The position numbers and the translations under genes are program-made. A stretch of 64,000 bases of DNA from contig NW_025814031.1 of assembly GCF_021917145.1 (NCBI RefSeq), positions 310,001-374,000 of the forward strand, read 5' to 3'. The notes beneath the pieces were generated by a model, which saw only the letters and a program-made list of their open reading frames with translations, was not told the DNA's origin and searched no databases. This document shows, piece by piece, positions 11,301 to 38,529 of the stretch (positions are counted from its first letter, which is position 1; each line of letters opens with the position of its first letter). This DNA comes from Hypomesus transpacificus. Lineage: Eukaryota > Chordata > Actinopteri > Osmeriformes > Osmeridae.

Positions 11301-14300
11301 GCCAAATAAAAGGACTGGTCTCATGGAAGCCATAAAGAAATGTCACAATATAAGGACTGAAATAGAAACAGATTGAAATGCTCTTTTAGATCAAATGATC
11401 GATTTTAATTTAAGATGTTGGCAAAATAATATCACAAATCTCCCTCCCCTTCTCTCTTTCTCTCCATTTCTTTCTTTATCTCCAGTTTTCTATCTCTCTC
11501 TCTCACATACACACACTCCAGTATTTCAGTTTTTAGGTCAGGCTACATGCAAACCTCAGCACTTGATCTTATCCTTCAAGCTCTTGTCTACGCGGCCATC
11601 TCTTAGGCGCACCGGAACTACGATCCTTGTAAGAAAAGTGTTTGCATGCAACCCTCACTTTTAGTTAACAATATAAAGCTCAAATACAAGATATATTTGC
11701 AAAAGAGAAAGAGGAGCAAAACTGCTTGTGGCCTTTCCACAGATCATCCACTCCTACTCTGTAACTGTGGCATTTAAGCTCATAGAGTGCACATCATTGA
11801 ATCTAAAGAGATCATGCCCCAATCAAATTTTTAAGACAAACATTTATTCCAGTTAGAGGATTCACATTTGTTTACATTTAGTGTTTCTGTGGCAGCTAAT
11901 CCATTCCCCTTGCACTGAGGAGTACGGGAGAACATGAATGCATGTGAACACTGGAGATGTCACTCATGTTGACTGATGGGTGTCCCTTTGAGGCAGGGTA
12001 CGTAGCAAACCGCCCCAGAATGTTTGATGCACAAAGAGCAAACTGTCTGATTCTGACTTCTATTCTGATTAACTATCCCTTTAACTGAAGATGAACTGTC
12101 AGGTGAATTCTTTCATCACAGCCTTTGCTCAGAAAGGCCTTTTACAAGAATTATTTGAATTATAATAGTTTCATCAAGTCTGGGAGCCTACTTTTCGAAT
12201 ATATGAAATTACAATTTACTTATGAATCAGTTTGAAACAACATGATGTGCAGACAGAAATACAATTGCAGGTGCACCAATACTCAAAATGCATGAAAAGT
12301 CATTTTTCCATATTGACGTTAATTATCACACTGTGTTACACACATTCAAAGCAACATATGGATACAACACACACACACCTGGGTGGCCTAATAATCAACC
12401 CAAGCCCTTCAGTGAAATGTATGTCAAAGGATCACACACTATAACAGTCCCAACATGCAAGTTAAACACAACCACAAGTGCCTAAAGCTAAAACATTACC
12501 ACCTAATCTTCATTCCCATTAAGTTGATGTACACATGCTTTTAGGTTTAATTTAGAGAAAGTATAGCCCGGTTTATCCATAATCTATCTCTATCTCTCAC
12601 TCTTGCTCTCTCTCTTTCCTTTTTCAAATGTTAAACCTATTAAAATATTTTCCTGTGTCAAATCCCAAGGAAATAAATAAAAAAATCCCAGGGGGAGGAG
12701 GCGGAATAGAAGGGTTGTCACAAGGAGAATTAAGAGTGCAGTTGCCTTGACAACCCTGGTTGATTTTGCACACTATTATGTAGGAATATATAACTGTAAT
12801 AGCCTGGCTTTGAAATTACAGTGCAAGAAGTTTTTGCAGGGCACTGTTCATATAGTGAGACGTGTAAAATAAGAGTAGTGGGAGAAGCCAACTTGGCCAT
12901 TTTAGCTGTGGTTTAACATATAATAACCAATCACACACCCACATTTAGTAATAAGCAGAGAACAGCAACATAGCTCTTTAAACTAATTTAGCGGCAACTA
13001 ATAACAGAACACCCAATCATTGTGTTGGAACATTAGTATAACATCCTGGTTGCTTTGATTACCATATAAATTCCTATTCACTATAACGGTGAACATCAGA
13101 CAAATAAATTCATGATTTTCCCAAATAGACATAATTCGCTCTTTCATCTTCATAAAATGTGACAGCTGTTCATGGAGGAGAGTGATTGAACGTTTGGTAG
13201 AAATGGTCTGACTTCTTGTGGCCAAAGATGGTACTTTTAAAATGACTAGATATGAGTCCACGACTGAAGTCAACTATCTGCATATCTTTACATTTGTTTG
13301 CTTTTCGAAAAAACACTTACTGTGCAAAAACCTTACACACCAATATCTGTCTCAGAATAATCATTTAATGTGTTTGGTCTAAACACATCGTGTAAGACAA
13401 CCAATGGAATATGGACATTCTCAATTTAGCAGAGGCTCTACTTTTTGCATATTTGTATTCAAAATCTTAATCATCTTTGAAAGTATAAGATATACACATT
13501 TTAGCGTACCCAGTGTTTTGCATTGACGTCAATAATGTCCATCCAAAACTATATAATACTCTGAGGGCTACAATACTGTAATCCTGTCAAATGGATTAAT
13601 GATTGACCTAAAAATCAAACAGTCTCATGGGAGTTCATCTGCATTAATGACATGCCATCAACTACCTAGCATTACCTCCCATTATGTATTGCTAAGTAAA
13701 AGATATGTGAACTGGACTGAGTTCACAAAACATTTAGCAACCTGAAAATTGTGAACCTGAAAAAGTGGAGAATTGGAGCGCTGTTTAAACAGTATATGAA
13801 TATTTTAAGTACTTTAATTATAGTTACTAGGCCAAAAGTTAAATTATTGTTTCATTATTTAATTAGGTAAAATCCTACAACAATATTTACCTTTTTAATA
13901 CAGACTATAAGAATTTACAAATTCATTACAGATAAAACAGACATACAAATCAAAGCATATCCAACAAAATTATAAAAATGATTTTGAAAGTATCACTATT
14001 GAAACGCCATAAAATCTAGATCCACAAGACCTTGACAGATAGAGAATTCTGTGATGTGTATGCGAGCCTGTATGAGTGCATGACCAGGTCTGCACACCTT
14101 TTTCTTACACCAAAACATACCAGTCATTGTTTAGATTGTGATGAGACATCTTGATACTGTAACATACATGCCCCGACTTTTTGATGGACAGAAACCCGTT
14201 ATAGAATTGTCCCAAGTGTAACAATGCCCTGCTGCTTCTTTACACCTCCCTAACACTCAGGAAGTCGAAGTTGCTACAACCACTGTGACCAAAAAGCATG

Positions 14301-14879
14301 CTCTGGTTTGTGTCATTCTGTGTGAGATGCTAGAGGAAGAATTGCATTTTAAACGATAGGACGTATGACATAATTCCAGTTTCCCCTTCTAAAAGTGTTT
14401 GCAGGTCACTATACTTTCTGATGATTTTCTTCATAACAGCACTCTGACAATTAAGGAAGGAATGAGAGAAAGTCCCAGAGACGTTTGTTCCATTGTCTGC
14501 ATCATTTCCATTCTTAGGTCCTTGTGTCTATGACAGAAAACGCAGTATAAAATTCCACCAGTCATTTTTCCCTTTTTCTTCAGACTGGAGAACTGACTCC
14601 AAAGCATCAGGTGGTGAGATGGCTGAGAATCAATACACACTCACATGCATTCCTGCCCCTGCTATGGATGTTAGCATCATGGTGACCTTCCACAACAAAG
14701 GCACTGGGTTCCTATGACAAGGGCTGAGCGAGACAATGTGTCTCACTGCGTATCGACATTAGTGCCCCCCTTTTCCACCTTGTAAGTTTGCTAGATTCAG
14801 CTGAGTCTTTGAGAAGTGCAAGATGACCATCACATTAGTGCACAAAGGCCCTCTTGGTATGACTGATAGCAATGTAAAC
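11301..14879 (-). other. Low-repeat block, probable long 3' UTR of the SMIM10-like gene
   Basis: Unlike its surroundings, this 3.6 kb shows no element found elsewhere in the window. No open frame has a recognisable domain. It lies directly downstream (minus strand) of the stop codon at 14880. A minus-strand AATAAA is at 11848-11843. A single terminal exon running from 14900 to about 11820 would explain the lack of insertions. 11445-11515 is a CT-rich low-complexity tract. This is inference; transcript data would settle it. Confidence 0.4.
11843..11848 (-). terminator. Candidate poly(A) signal for the SMIM10-like gene
   Basis: AATAAA on the minus strand, about 3.0 kb past the stop codon at 14880 and at the edge of the low-repeat block. 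It is the best-placed canonical hexamer I saw on this strand in the block. No transcript evidence is available. Confidence 0.3.
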
Positions 14880-29931
<15,052 letters not shown>

Positions 29932-31522
29932 GACTCCCCTACAGAGGAGGTATCAGGACTGGGGGTCTAGCTCAGTGGGGTGGGTGAGGGTGAAGGGGGA
30001 GATACAGGAAACACAGACACAAAAACAATTTACTTCAAATTATTTCTTGGCTACATGCTCTAACACATAACGCTTTCTTTTGTAAAATTGGGTTTTCGAA
30101 AAGGGCTGAATCTGAGTCCCCAGTCCTTTCATTTAACACAATGAACAAACAGATGTACACTAATAAATTCCTGAGGCCTTCATGGATTTGAACTTTTGTT
30201 AACATGATCATGGAAAGTTTTTAGATTTGTGTTCTTCCACTGGTAGTTACTATTGTTTGTTTACAGTCTTTAGTTTTGTTTTGAGTGGAAAGCCTTGTTG
30301 CCAAAATGCATTCTGCATATATTAAAAGTTGTAGAGTTTTACAATTACACAGCAGACAGCAGTGGCACTTGCTGTGTCTCCTTGAAGTTTACACCTCAAA
30401 CGTACAGCAAAAGTTTGGCAAGATGCACAGAAGCCTGTGGTTAAAATGTCCTAGTATTCATTTACAGTTTGTAAGAGACAGTATGTAAAAGACTTCATAA
30501 ATGAGGAACCTTAAAGACGACAGCAACATGTTGAAGAGGCTGTCTTTCGTCTCCGTAATCCTGATGTTCCACACAGCTTTTTAAAGGTGACAAACGTTTC
30601 CATTTAGAGCACAGTGAGTCACATAAGTCCATGTATCATAAAGTCAATGAGGCAGGGGGGACGACGATGACATACATTTTGGGGCAACTCATGACTGGTT
30701 AAATCGAACAACATGTCTGCTTTGTGTTTGTGCCAACTGTGCCGTTTGTGCCAACTGTGCTGTTAAGTCATCCAAAAGGCCTGTCGTGCAGTATTCCAAG
30801 AGAATATCCCCCCCAGCACATTTTAACTGTCAGTCAAAAACATGCCACCCCTTATAGAACATTCTCAGTTTAGCTTAAACTGAAATGTTTACGAAATGTA
30901 ATGCCTGTAACTCTTTACAATGATATTTGATGCTAGGACTGTTTGGGTATAAAGAGACTAAATGAGGGCACCTTTAAATGGTGTTTGGGTATCTTTTTTA
31001 TTTTTATTTTTTTAAACATGTACAATTTGCATTAGCATCTGTACTGCATAACAAACTTCAGGAAGGAAGGCACCTAAATCACAAGTTCTAAATGGTTTTA
31101 CGAAGCTACTCTCAAAAATGATATAATCTATAATCATCCTTGGTTATAACCATGTGAATTAGCTATTTGCTTCATTATTCTCAGAAGTTACACATCACTC
31201 ACTGTATTTTGAAACTAACACTTCGAATATTACTGTTCAGTACCTCCTATAAATGATTAACACTACCTTAATCTCACTTAGTCTAGATATATTTGTAATT
31301 AATGCTTTTAGCATGCAACAGATTAAAGAAGTAGAATTGCTACATTGATATATTTTTGCATATTTACATATTTGAAATGTTAGACGAGGGTTAAAAGTAA
31401 ATGAGGTTAACTGTTTTATTCAGGCATCGGGCTGTACTTCCTCTTTTAGCCAATGTGACCTTTTGGTTTTATGGATAATGCCATTGACACTTTTTTTGAG
31501 GAAGCCAGTACATTTTAATAAA
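29932..31522 (+). other. rac1: rac1 3' UTR
   Basis: About 1.6 kb follow the rac1 stop with no recognised transposon and no domain-bearing frame. A proximal AATAAA is at 30162-30167 and a distal one at 31517-31522, so two 3' UTR lengths are possible. The extent is inferred from these signals and the lack of repeats. Confidence 0.55.
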
Positions 31523-31532
31523 ACTTTTTATT
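31517..31532. terminator. Back-to-back poly(A) signals of rac1 and stk19
   Basis: AATAAA on plus at 31517-31522 (rac1) is followed four bases later by AATAAA on minus at 31532-31527 (stk19). Cleavage 10-30 bases past each would make the two 3' ends overlap by a few tens of bases. A non-canonical minus-strand ATTAAA at about 31831-31826 could instead serve stk19. Confidence 0.6.
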
Positions 31533-31915
31533 GACTAAATCCATCACTTTTCAAAAAGAAGTCTTATTTCACAACTACATTTTATAAACCCATAATATTT
31601 TACAACAGGCAAATCAAACACTCCAAATATGGCAATAAATATAAACAAACCACAGCCCACTAGAAGTAAAATGTGCAATGCCCACTTTGTATCTGATCAG
31701 TTGCGTTATTGGTGGCCATGATGCAAAAGTACGGATTTTCAGGCATCAATAAATCGTAAGAGCTTTCCTGAAGTTGTTGGTATACTAAAAAAAAAAAAAA
31801 AAACACAAAAACCAACATTACATATACATTTAATAATATCCCAGACAATAACTACAAGTACCCTTTTCTAATTCATAATATTATGTCTATAGAAATATTA
31901 ACACAGTATCCTGTC

Positions 31916-33294
31916 TCACCATTCTACGAGCTCTGCACCAATGATGTCATGGATGTGGTATTTCATTTGGAATTTGACCTGTGAGTTTGTGCGTCGTTCC
32001 TCTAGGTCTGCCTTTAAGATTTTGCTATATTTGGATTTCTTGACCATTCCAAGTACAGATTTACGGCCTGGGGAGGGAAGGGGGATTGAAAGAGAGATTA
32101 GGAAACAATGCTCAATTAGCAAAGAACTACAGAATTTATACTGTCACACAGTATATTAAAGGGTATTTATTGGGGTGCTCTTTCTATGGACAATGGTAAT
32201 CATATAGTCAAGGGTTCATAACTAGTGTTTTCACCACCCACCCTGTATTAAGTATTTGGTAAATCTGCCGGAGTTTGGAATGGAGAGCCACCAGCTGCCT
32301 GCATCTCTCACAGTCAAAACCCCTGACTTCACTAGTTGCCTGCAAGGTAAGAATGATGAGAGATGTGTTAGAAGTGGAAGCACACAAATAGAAGTCAGAC
32401 ATTCTCTAATGGAAACTTTTAAAAGTTACTTTTTATTAGTGTGTGCCAATGGTACACCTCTACTTATTTTAAATTATTTAAAACACATTTAAGACAGACA
32501 AAAAAGCCCAAAATAATATCCCTGTAATAACGAGTGCTCCAAGTAAAGGGTACATTCGTTATTGTTTTCATACGTTATCTCTGAATCTGTGAAAAGAAAC
32601 TCCTTCAGCATCTTGTCTTTGTTGAAGCTAAGGTCTGAGCAGGCAGGCAACACTTTCTCTAGAAACTTTTCCACTGTCCCTTGGGTCACTCTTCCCCTCT
32701 CGCCTGTCAAGACCTTGGCCTTGTAGTCTGTCGTGAACACCAGTCCAAATGCATCTGCGTCAAAGCCTAGCTGGAACATCAGAAGCTCCCCCTGTTCCCT
32801 CAATTCACTCTGTAAAGGAGAGGCAAAAAATTATGAGAAGTGGTTTTCTTGAGTTGTAATAAAACCTAAATTGATCCACAATCACAATTTGGGTTTTGTG
32901 ACTTTAAACCAAACGTGAACTGCTCTAAGAGAAATCGTCTGTTGCTTGCCAACTGTCGGTCCACCAAAGTCTTGTCATTGTGCATGCTGTAGAGTTGGTG
33001 TTTAAGGACAATTTGAGGCAGGCTGTCATTGAAGAGCTTCCGAGGGAAGAGAGTCATTAGGTACTGCAATGAGGCTCTGACGTTAAGAGGTCCATCTGGA
33101 CAATACAAATACACAGAAGAAAAAAATTAAATACACAGAATAGATTAAAAGTGTCTTCTAGAGTGGAAAAAAACTCTGATCAAGATGATCAAATACATAC
33201 CATCTTCATCACTGTCAGCTCCAAACGTCGCAGTCCCAATTCTTCGTTTCTTGACTCTGAAAGTGTCCGATATAAGTGCTCTTTTTCTATTCAT
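31916..33294 (-). CDS. stk19: STK19 (winged-helix DNA-repair factor, formerly called a kinase), five exons, 241 aa
   Basis: Coding exons (minus) are 33294-33201, 33095-32950, 32809-32574, 32339-32242 and 32067-31916, joining to 726 bases in frame. Recognisable blocks are MNRKRALISDTFRVKKRRIG, then LQYLMTLFPRKLFNDSLPQI, the GELLMFQLGFD region, LPACSDL, DSEIT, VLTVRDAGSWWL, and YHIHDIIGAELVEW at the end. No kinase motifs are visible. Recent work describes STK19 as a nuclear winged-helix protein of transcription-coupled repair. The start corresponds to the short human form, without the disputed N-terminal extension. Intron 2 has a GC donor (CAGTTG/GCAAGC), chosen because it keeps the conserved VDRQL; a GT donor 15 bases upstream would delete it. 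The gene converges on rac1 and diverges from dxo. Confidence 0.95.
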
Positions 33295-33925
33295 AACGAA
33301 TGATAGAAGTGGGTTGAGAACTATCTAGTCAGTAACAGTTTGAAAGAACGCAATGCAATATCAGCTCATTTAGTAGCCTATCTATAAACAATTACACATA
33401 CATATCTGATACGATCGTACCATTGCTCTGGAAGGTTAGGTAATTATAGTAATGAGATCGTTTTTCAAAAACAAACCTCGGCCACCAACAGTTTCTCTTC
33501 TTCTGCCTTTAAGTTTGGAATGCTGCAACTGAGTGTTACCACCCTGTGGCCAGGAAGAACTACGACACACGGGAATTACTGCTAACTACGAGCTGAACTG
33601 TTCGAGGTAAGTAGTGAGTCCAATCTTGTATATGTCACAATGTACAGACACATACAGGACGATATTTACTACCATGTAGTTCACAAGGAGCTCGTTTTCA
33701 TCACGTTTTCAGTAGGAGCTCGAGTCACAAGTTAACCAGCTAACACAATAATACACAGCACAGTTCGAGCCAGTGTAGCTAGCTAGCACTAGCACTACGC
33801 CTAGAAAGAAAAGATGAGCTGTATATGTAGCTAGTTATAACGATGCTATCTAGCAACCTTGCCTGGTGTGGGGGCAAGTTCTTTAGTTTTCCAACAAACG
33901 TTACTTTATTAATATTACAAGCTAA
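33295..33925. promoter_or_regulatory. stk19 upstream region
   Basis: These 631 bases upstream of the stk19 start codon precede the first transposon of the nested block. They should hold the stk19 promoter and 5' UTR. No element or ORF is seen. I cannot place a transcription start. Confidence 0.4.
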
Positions 33926-34508
33926 TAGTGATGGGCAAATCGAGGCTTTTCGAAACACCGAGACAATTGAAACATTGGAGTCGGGGCCTTGAAACGCTCG
34001 AAACCTTTACTCAACAGCGACATCTGCTGGCAACTACGAATATGGCATAACTAACAGTGTTAAAGCAAATTCCACATCCAGATCTTAAGGATCTTTGTGG
34101 TTGATCGGAATTATTGCCGTCCTTCAATGCATATATTGTGTTAACGAATACGGGAGAGATGGGTTTCATTTAACAATACAAATAAGCCCAAAATATGATT
34201 TTCGAACAGTTTGAGACGATAGACTCAGTGTACGGTTGTTACAAGAGCTATGTAGCCTATAACGTTCTCTAACTGTCTCAAACTCACAATCTCACTTTCC
34301 TATATTTGATTGGCTTAGAGATGGTTTTGGGAGCTGTTATCCCGCCTCCTTCTACAGAGACACAAAACTTTTTTTTACAAGTTACAAATCTTTTCTACAA
34401 GTACACAAATAATTTTTTACAGAGCTCCATCTCCTGGCACTAATTTCATGCCATAGTCTCACGCATTCAAAACCATTGTGGCTTTGCCGCCTCATTTTAT
34501 ACCCCGAC

Positions 34509-36166
34509 TATGGAGGATTATAGGGGCCAAAACTAAATAAATAAATACTTGGATAAATAAATAATTTTATAACACAAGCTTAAATAAATGACACAAAATA
34601 TATAAATGTTACATGTATTTGTGTGTGTATATATATATATGTTTACGTTTTCATGTGTTTACATTTATTCATTTATACTTACATTTATTCATTTATACTT
34701 ACATTTATTTATTTATACTTACATTTATTTATTTATAATTACATTTATGTATTTATACTTACATTTATCCACGGTGAAACTTCCTGCAGCAAAATAAATC
34801 TGTCGTCCCCCCGTCACAAAGTCAGGGGGCGGGTCAAAGCCTCTGATTGGTGAATGAACAGTATTACACACCAGGCAGGCTCAACCAGTCGATCAAGCTC
34901 TCTTCAAGCTAGAGGGATCCTCTATCGCCTCACTCTACAGCTGCTAGGGGTGTGCGACACTGCACGATGTGGCATAGATCCGATACCAAGGAGTAAATAC
35001 AGGGCCAGTATTGCCAATACCGATACTTTGGGCTTAGAAAAGCAGTGGAGGGGCAAAGTGAGTTTGAGCGAAGTTAGACAGTGTTTGCACAACCACTATG
35101 ATGTAAAGGGTGTTGTGTACTCAGTGTGGAATGAAACTTAAGTATGATGATGATGATGATGATGATTTACTTTATTGATCCCCAATGGGGAAACTGGTTT
35201 GCCACCATAGTCTGTACAATATACAAAACAGGAATACAGTAACAACATAAAACAAGCATAGTCACAGGGGGAGTGTGGTCCACTACCACAGTAAAAATAG
35301 AAGGTTAAAACAGGGAATACATAACATACAAATAAGCAATGTGCAGTAATACAATCAAATCAAATCAAATCAGCAGTCATGATTAAAAAGCCTAGCTGCT
35401 GCAGGAACAAAAGACCTCCTGAATCTCTCTGTAGAGCACTTTGGTAACAGGAAGTATCGATATTATCACGCTATCAATCAGGCTATTGATACCAACGTTG
35501 GTATCAATAGTTGCCGGGTTTCCCAACCCGGCCACTGTCGGTCTTAAGATCGATATGCCCACCCCTATGCTGTATCATCTCGCTGAGGATCGTGAACACA
35601 TTTTCATTGATGTCTGTGTCAGTTAGGGCCAATATCGTTCCTATAATTTCAGCGAAGCTCTCAATATGATGTAAAAAAAAGTGAACTGGCAGGTGCCTCC
35701 ATCTCTTCAGCTTCCGCCAACATTTCGACCACTGTAGCATTCAATATTTCATTCATTGAATCCGCACAAGGTGCTGCCACCTTGGAATAGTCAAAAGCAG
35801 TCGATTCAAGTTGAACCACCAATCAGAGGCTTTGACCCGCCCCCTGACTTTGTGACAGGGGGACGACAGATTTATTTTGCTGCAGGAAGTTTCACCGTGG
35901 ATAAATGTAAGTATAAATACATAAATGTAAGTATAAATAAATAAATGTAAGTATAAATAAATAAATGTAAGTATAAATGAATAAATGTAAGTATAAATGA
36001 ATAAATGTAAACACATGAAAACGTAAACATATATATATATATATATACACACAAATACATGTAACATTTATATATTTTGTGTCATTTATTTAAGCTTTGT
36101 GTTATATAATTATTTATTTATCCAAGTATTTATTTATTTAGTTTTGGCCCCTATAATCCTCCATAT
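34509..36166. mobile_element. Foldback DNA element with about 345-bp inverted arms
   Basis: The left arm 34509-34852 (TATGGAGGATTATAGGGGCC...) is inverted at 35817-36165. Both arms carry a TATATA tract, an array of a 20-bp ACATTTATTYATTTATACTT unit (five or more copies), and CACGGTGAAACTTCCTGCAG. A 5-bp CCGAC is on both sides (34504-34508 and 36167-36171). The centre (34853-35816) differs and includes LINE-derived sequence. Frames full of Tyr, Leu, Ile and Phe across the arms are products of the tandem array, not proteins. Confidence 0.85.
35136..35450 (-). mobile_element. LINE 3'-end fragment with GAT microsatellite tail
   Basis: A (GAT)n tract at 35136-35165 is followed by TTTACTTTATTGATCCCC, which on the minus strand is a LINE 3' end (GGGGATCAATAAAGTAAA plus ATC repeats). 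35390-35445 (GGAACAAAAGACCTCCTGAA) is a 3' UTR motif I associate with fish non-LTR elements. No coding part is present. Confidence 0.65.
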
Positions 36167-36220
36167 CCGACACGTCAGAGTCTTTTGGCAAGTACGAGAC
36201 AGGTTTCGTTCAAGATCACT

Positions 36221-37111
36221 TGTCAACACTTTGACACGTGACCTGAAGTTTTTTTTAAACCCGTCTCGAAACGTTGGCTGTTTATCAATCCACGTTTTTT
36301 TCCGTTCTTGTGAACTCGTTTGACGTCATCTTTTATTGCCCAAGTACGGTTCCAATCCAAAGAACACAAGTCACCAAGAACGCCAAAAATACCCGGAAAT
36401 GTTTCAACCGAACTCGTAAAACAAATGCCTCTTCGCTCAGTTGGGTAGACCTATAACCAATCAAAGCAACGCATTGTTGTTTGATGAAAACGAATTCAAC
36501 CCAAGCGCTCTTCGTGACGTTGTTGATTACGTTACTGTTGATCATCTGTCCATCATCGTATAAAGCCCACCCTGGCAATTTCATTGGTCCGTCCCGATTC
36601 TGGTTTTCTGATTACATTTGATTGGTATATGATATACTTTTTCCGCAAATGAGCTACTCCAGACCCAACTTCCCGACCCAATTTTTTTGTGGGCGGGGAT
36701 AAGTTGGGCTGGCAGCCAGGCTAACGAAAGACGTGAATCCGAAGCAAAAAGGCCACCTCACTTGACAGCCGTCAAATATGTATAGCAACGGTCTCATATG
36801 AGAAACGTATTCACCGCAGAACGTTGGGAAGCCTCATTCAAGTGGATGGAGCATTCTACAGCATTAAGAACAGCCGTGTAATAAGACATATTACAGTTTA
36901 GCCATAGCTATGGCATTGAAGACAGTACTGTCAACACTTTGACACGTGACCTGAAGTTTTTTTTAAACCCGTCTCGAAACGTTGGCTGTTTATCAATCCA
37001 CGTTTTTTTCCGTTCTTGTGAACTCGTTTGACGTCATCTTTTATTGCCCAAGTACGGTTCCAATCCAAAGAACACAAGTCACCAAGAACGCCAAAAATAC
37101 CCGGAAATGTT
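36221..37111 (+). repeat. Template-switch-like duplication: 183-bp repeat flanking a copied 531-bp block
   Basis: 36221-36403 (A) and 36929-37111 (A') are identical by eye over 183 bases. Between them, 36401-36931 (B) matches 38940-39470 with four mismatches in 531 bases and no gaps, in the same orientation. The junctions share 3 bases each (GTT at A/B, TGT at B/A'). B carries part of the 9-bp-TSD element and its right flank, so it was copied from the downstream locus and is not a separate insertion. Confidence 0.9.
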
Positions 37112-37748
37112 CCTGATCCGCCCCTTTTATCGAGGATGCATCAGATGGTGACTTGACCAGCGAGAACGCTTCTGATTTCCCAGAAGTCATTGCAAGATGT
37201 CAAGCGAGGCGGACAAACCTCACAACTGTAATTTTTTACTTTTCATATTTCAGCTTAACGGTACGTGCAAATCAGCATCTGAATTAAAATGTGACGAGAA
37301 ATAAGCAGTTCAGTTGCTGAAAATGTTTTTTATTGATGAAACGGCTAATTTGTAAATTTGCTCCGACTTGTCGATAACCTAGCTAGCATCTCAGTGCAGT
37401 GCAGACACTAGGTACTGTAAGTTAGCAAGGGCTACAGAAAACGTAAAATTACAGGTAGACGGACCATTTTTTAGCTTTGTTATCTAGCCTAGTCTTTGTA
37501 GTTAGTCAGTGTTATCATAATGCTGCGAGTCCAGGAAAACCCTAACCATCTCAATTCATTCTCCGTCCTTGAGTCCTTGCAAGACAATTCTTGCAAGGAC
37601 GCTTGCAAGAAGGTTCTTCAAAAAAAATTACTCGCGTTCTCAGCGTTCTTCGGATTGAAAAACAGCCGTTGTTCCGATGCAGTGAGTGTTGAATGTGTCG
37701 GGACGGTATCGACACCTTAGTACCGAGCAGCCCATCACTACAAGCTAA

Positions 37749-38529
37749 GCTGAGTACAGTATTACATATACTAAAATTGGTGTTTCCCGCATATGCAGGT
37801 AGCTAGCAACACTACTGTAGTGCTAAATAACTATTAAACTGTTCGGCTCCATGACGCCGTGTAAGTAGCTAGCCCCTGAGACTTATCACCAAAAGAACGA
37901 AGGAGAACCTTCGATGAAAACATTTTCGTTGGTATCTAGCGAAAAGTAGCCTACATTTTCCTAGACTTTTAGCTAGCTACGGCACTAATGCAGAAGGAAC
38001 GCTGATATCGCTGTTTTACGAGAACGTCGTATCTATGCGTCATTGCTAACGTGTGCTGACATTGTACACGCCCAATGTCCAATGTTATTAGGCTTGGTCT
38101 GAAGATAATCTGTGACAAATGAGGTGAAGATTAGACACACTTTGTAAGAAGAGTAGAAATTTCAGTAATTCAAAATGTGCAAAAACAAGGGTGTGCTTGC
38201 TTGTGTCGGTTGCAGGTGGGTCCGTTTTCCCTTCTAGTGATATTGTCAAGCATGTAGCCTACTCATATTGCATAATTCATTAAGAACACATTTTGAAACA
38301 AGGAACCCCCTTTGAAGCAAGCTACTGTAACAACGTTGTCACTGGCAGTATTTCAGATGAAATTGCGATTCAAATAGTACCGTCTGCTAACTGAAAATAA
38401 GCCCCCCAAAATGTAAATAAGTTTGATATTAATTTAGGGGGACATGGCTAATTCAAAAGCAGTTTGCTAGAGGCAAGCTAGCTGCTGTTTGCTATCCACA
38501 CTTCACTGATTGTTTGAAAGCACCGGAAA
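37749..38529. repeat. Copy of the TAGCTAAAAGTC interspersed block
   Basis: 37790-38080, read in reverse, resembles 7680-9800 and 18540-18840 (GTGTGCTGACATTGT, CTAGACTTTTAGCTA, GACGCC). 38180-38240 holds GGGTGTGCTTGCTTGTGTCGG, related to 40440-40490. No gene is seen. Confidence 0.5.

Larger units (their letters stand above)
33926..37740. mobile_element. Composite 3.8-kb hAT element with nested insertions
   Basis: TAGTGATGGGC at the left and GCCCATCACTA at the right are perfect inverted ends. A perfect 8-bp duplication CAAGCTAA flanks them (33918-33925 and 37741-37748), the hAT target size. Inside lie a foldback element (34509-36166), a LINE tail within that, and a duplication (36221-37111). 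No transposase frame survives, so the element is non-autonomous. It accounts for almost a quarter of the stk19-dxo gap. Confidence 0.9.

Noticed and set aside
12998..13273. 91-residue minus-strand frame in the low-repeat block
   Set aside because: No domain, signal or homologue recognised. It lies within the probable 3' UTR of the SMIM10-like gene.
32866..33114. 82-residue frame as a separate stk19-related ORF
   Set aside because: It is stk19 exon 2 read through the intron. The conserved part ends at VDRQL and the remainder is unrelated.
34606..36067. Open frames rich in Tyr, Phe, Leu and Ile on both strands (34606-34853 and 36067-35753)
   Set aside because: They translate the 20-bp tandem array in the foldback arms. 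Length and composition come from the repeat, and the two arms mirror each other.
36402..36723. Independent insertion of the 9-bp-TSD element at 36.4-36.7 kb
   Set aside because: Its right flank, including ACGAAAGAC and beyond, is identical to that at 39263-39470, so it was copied together with its surroundings.
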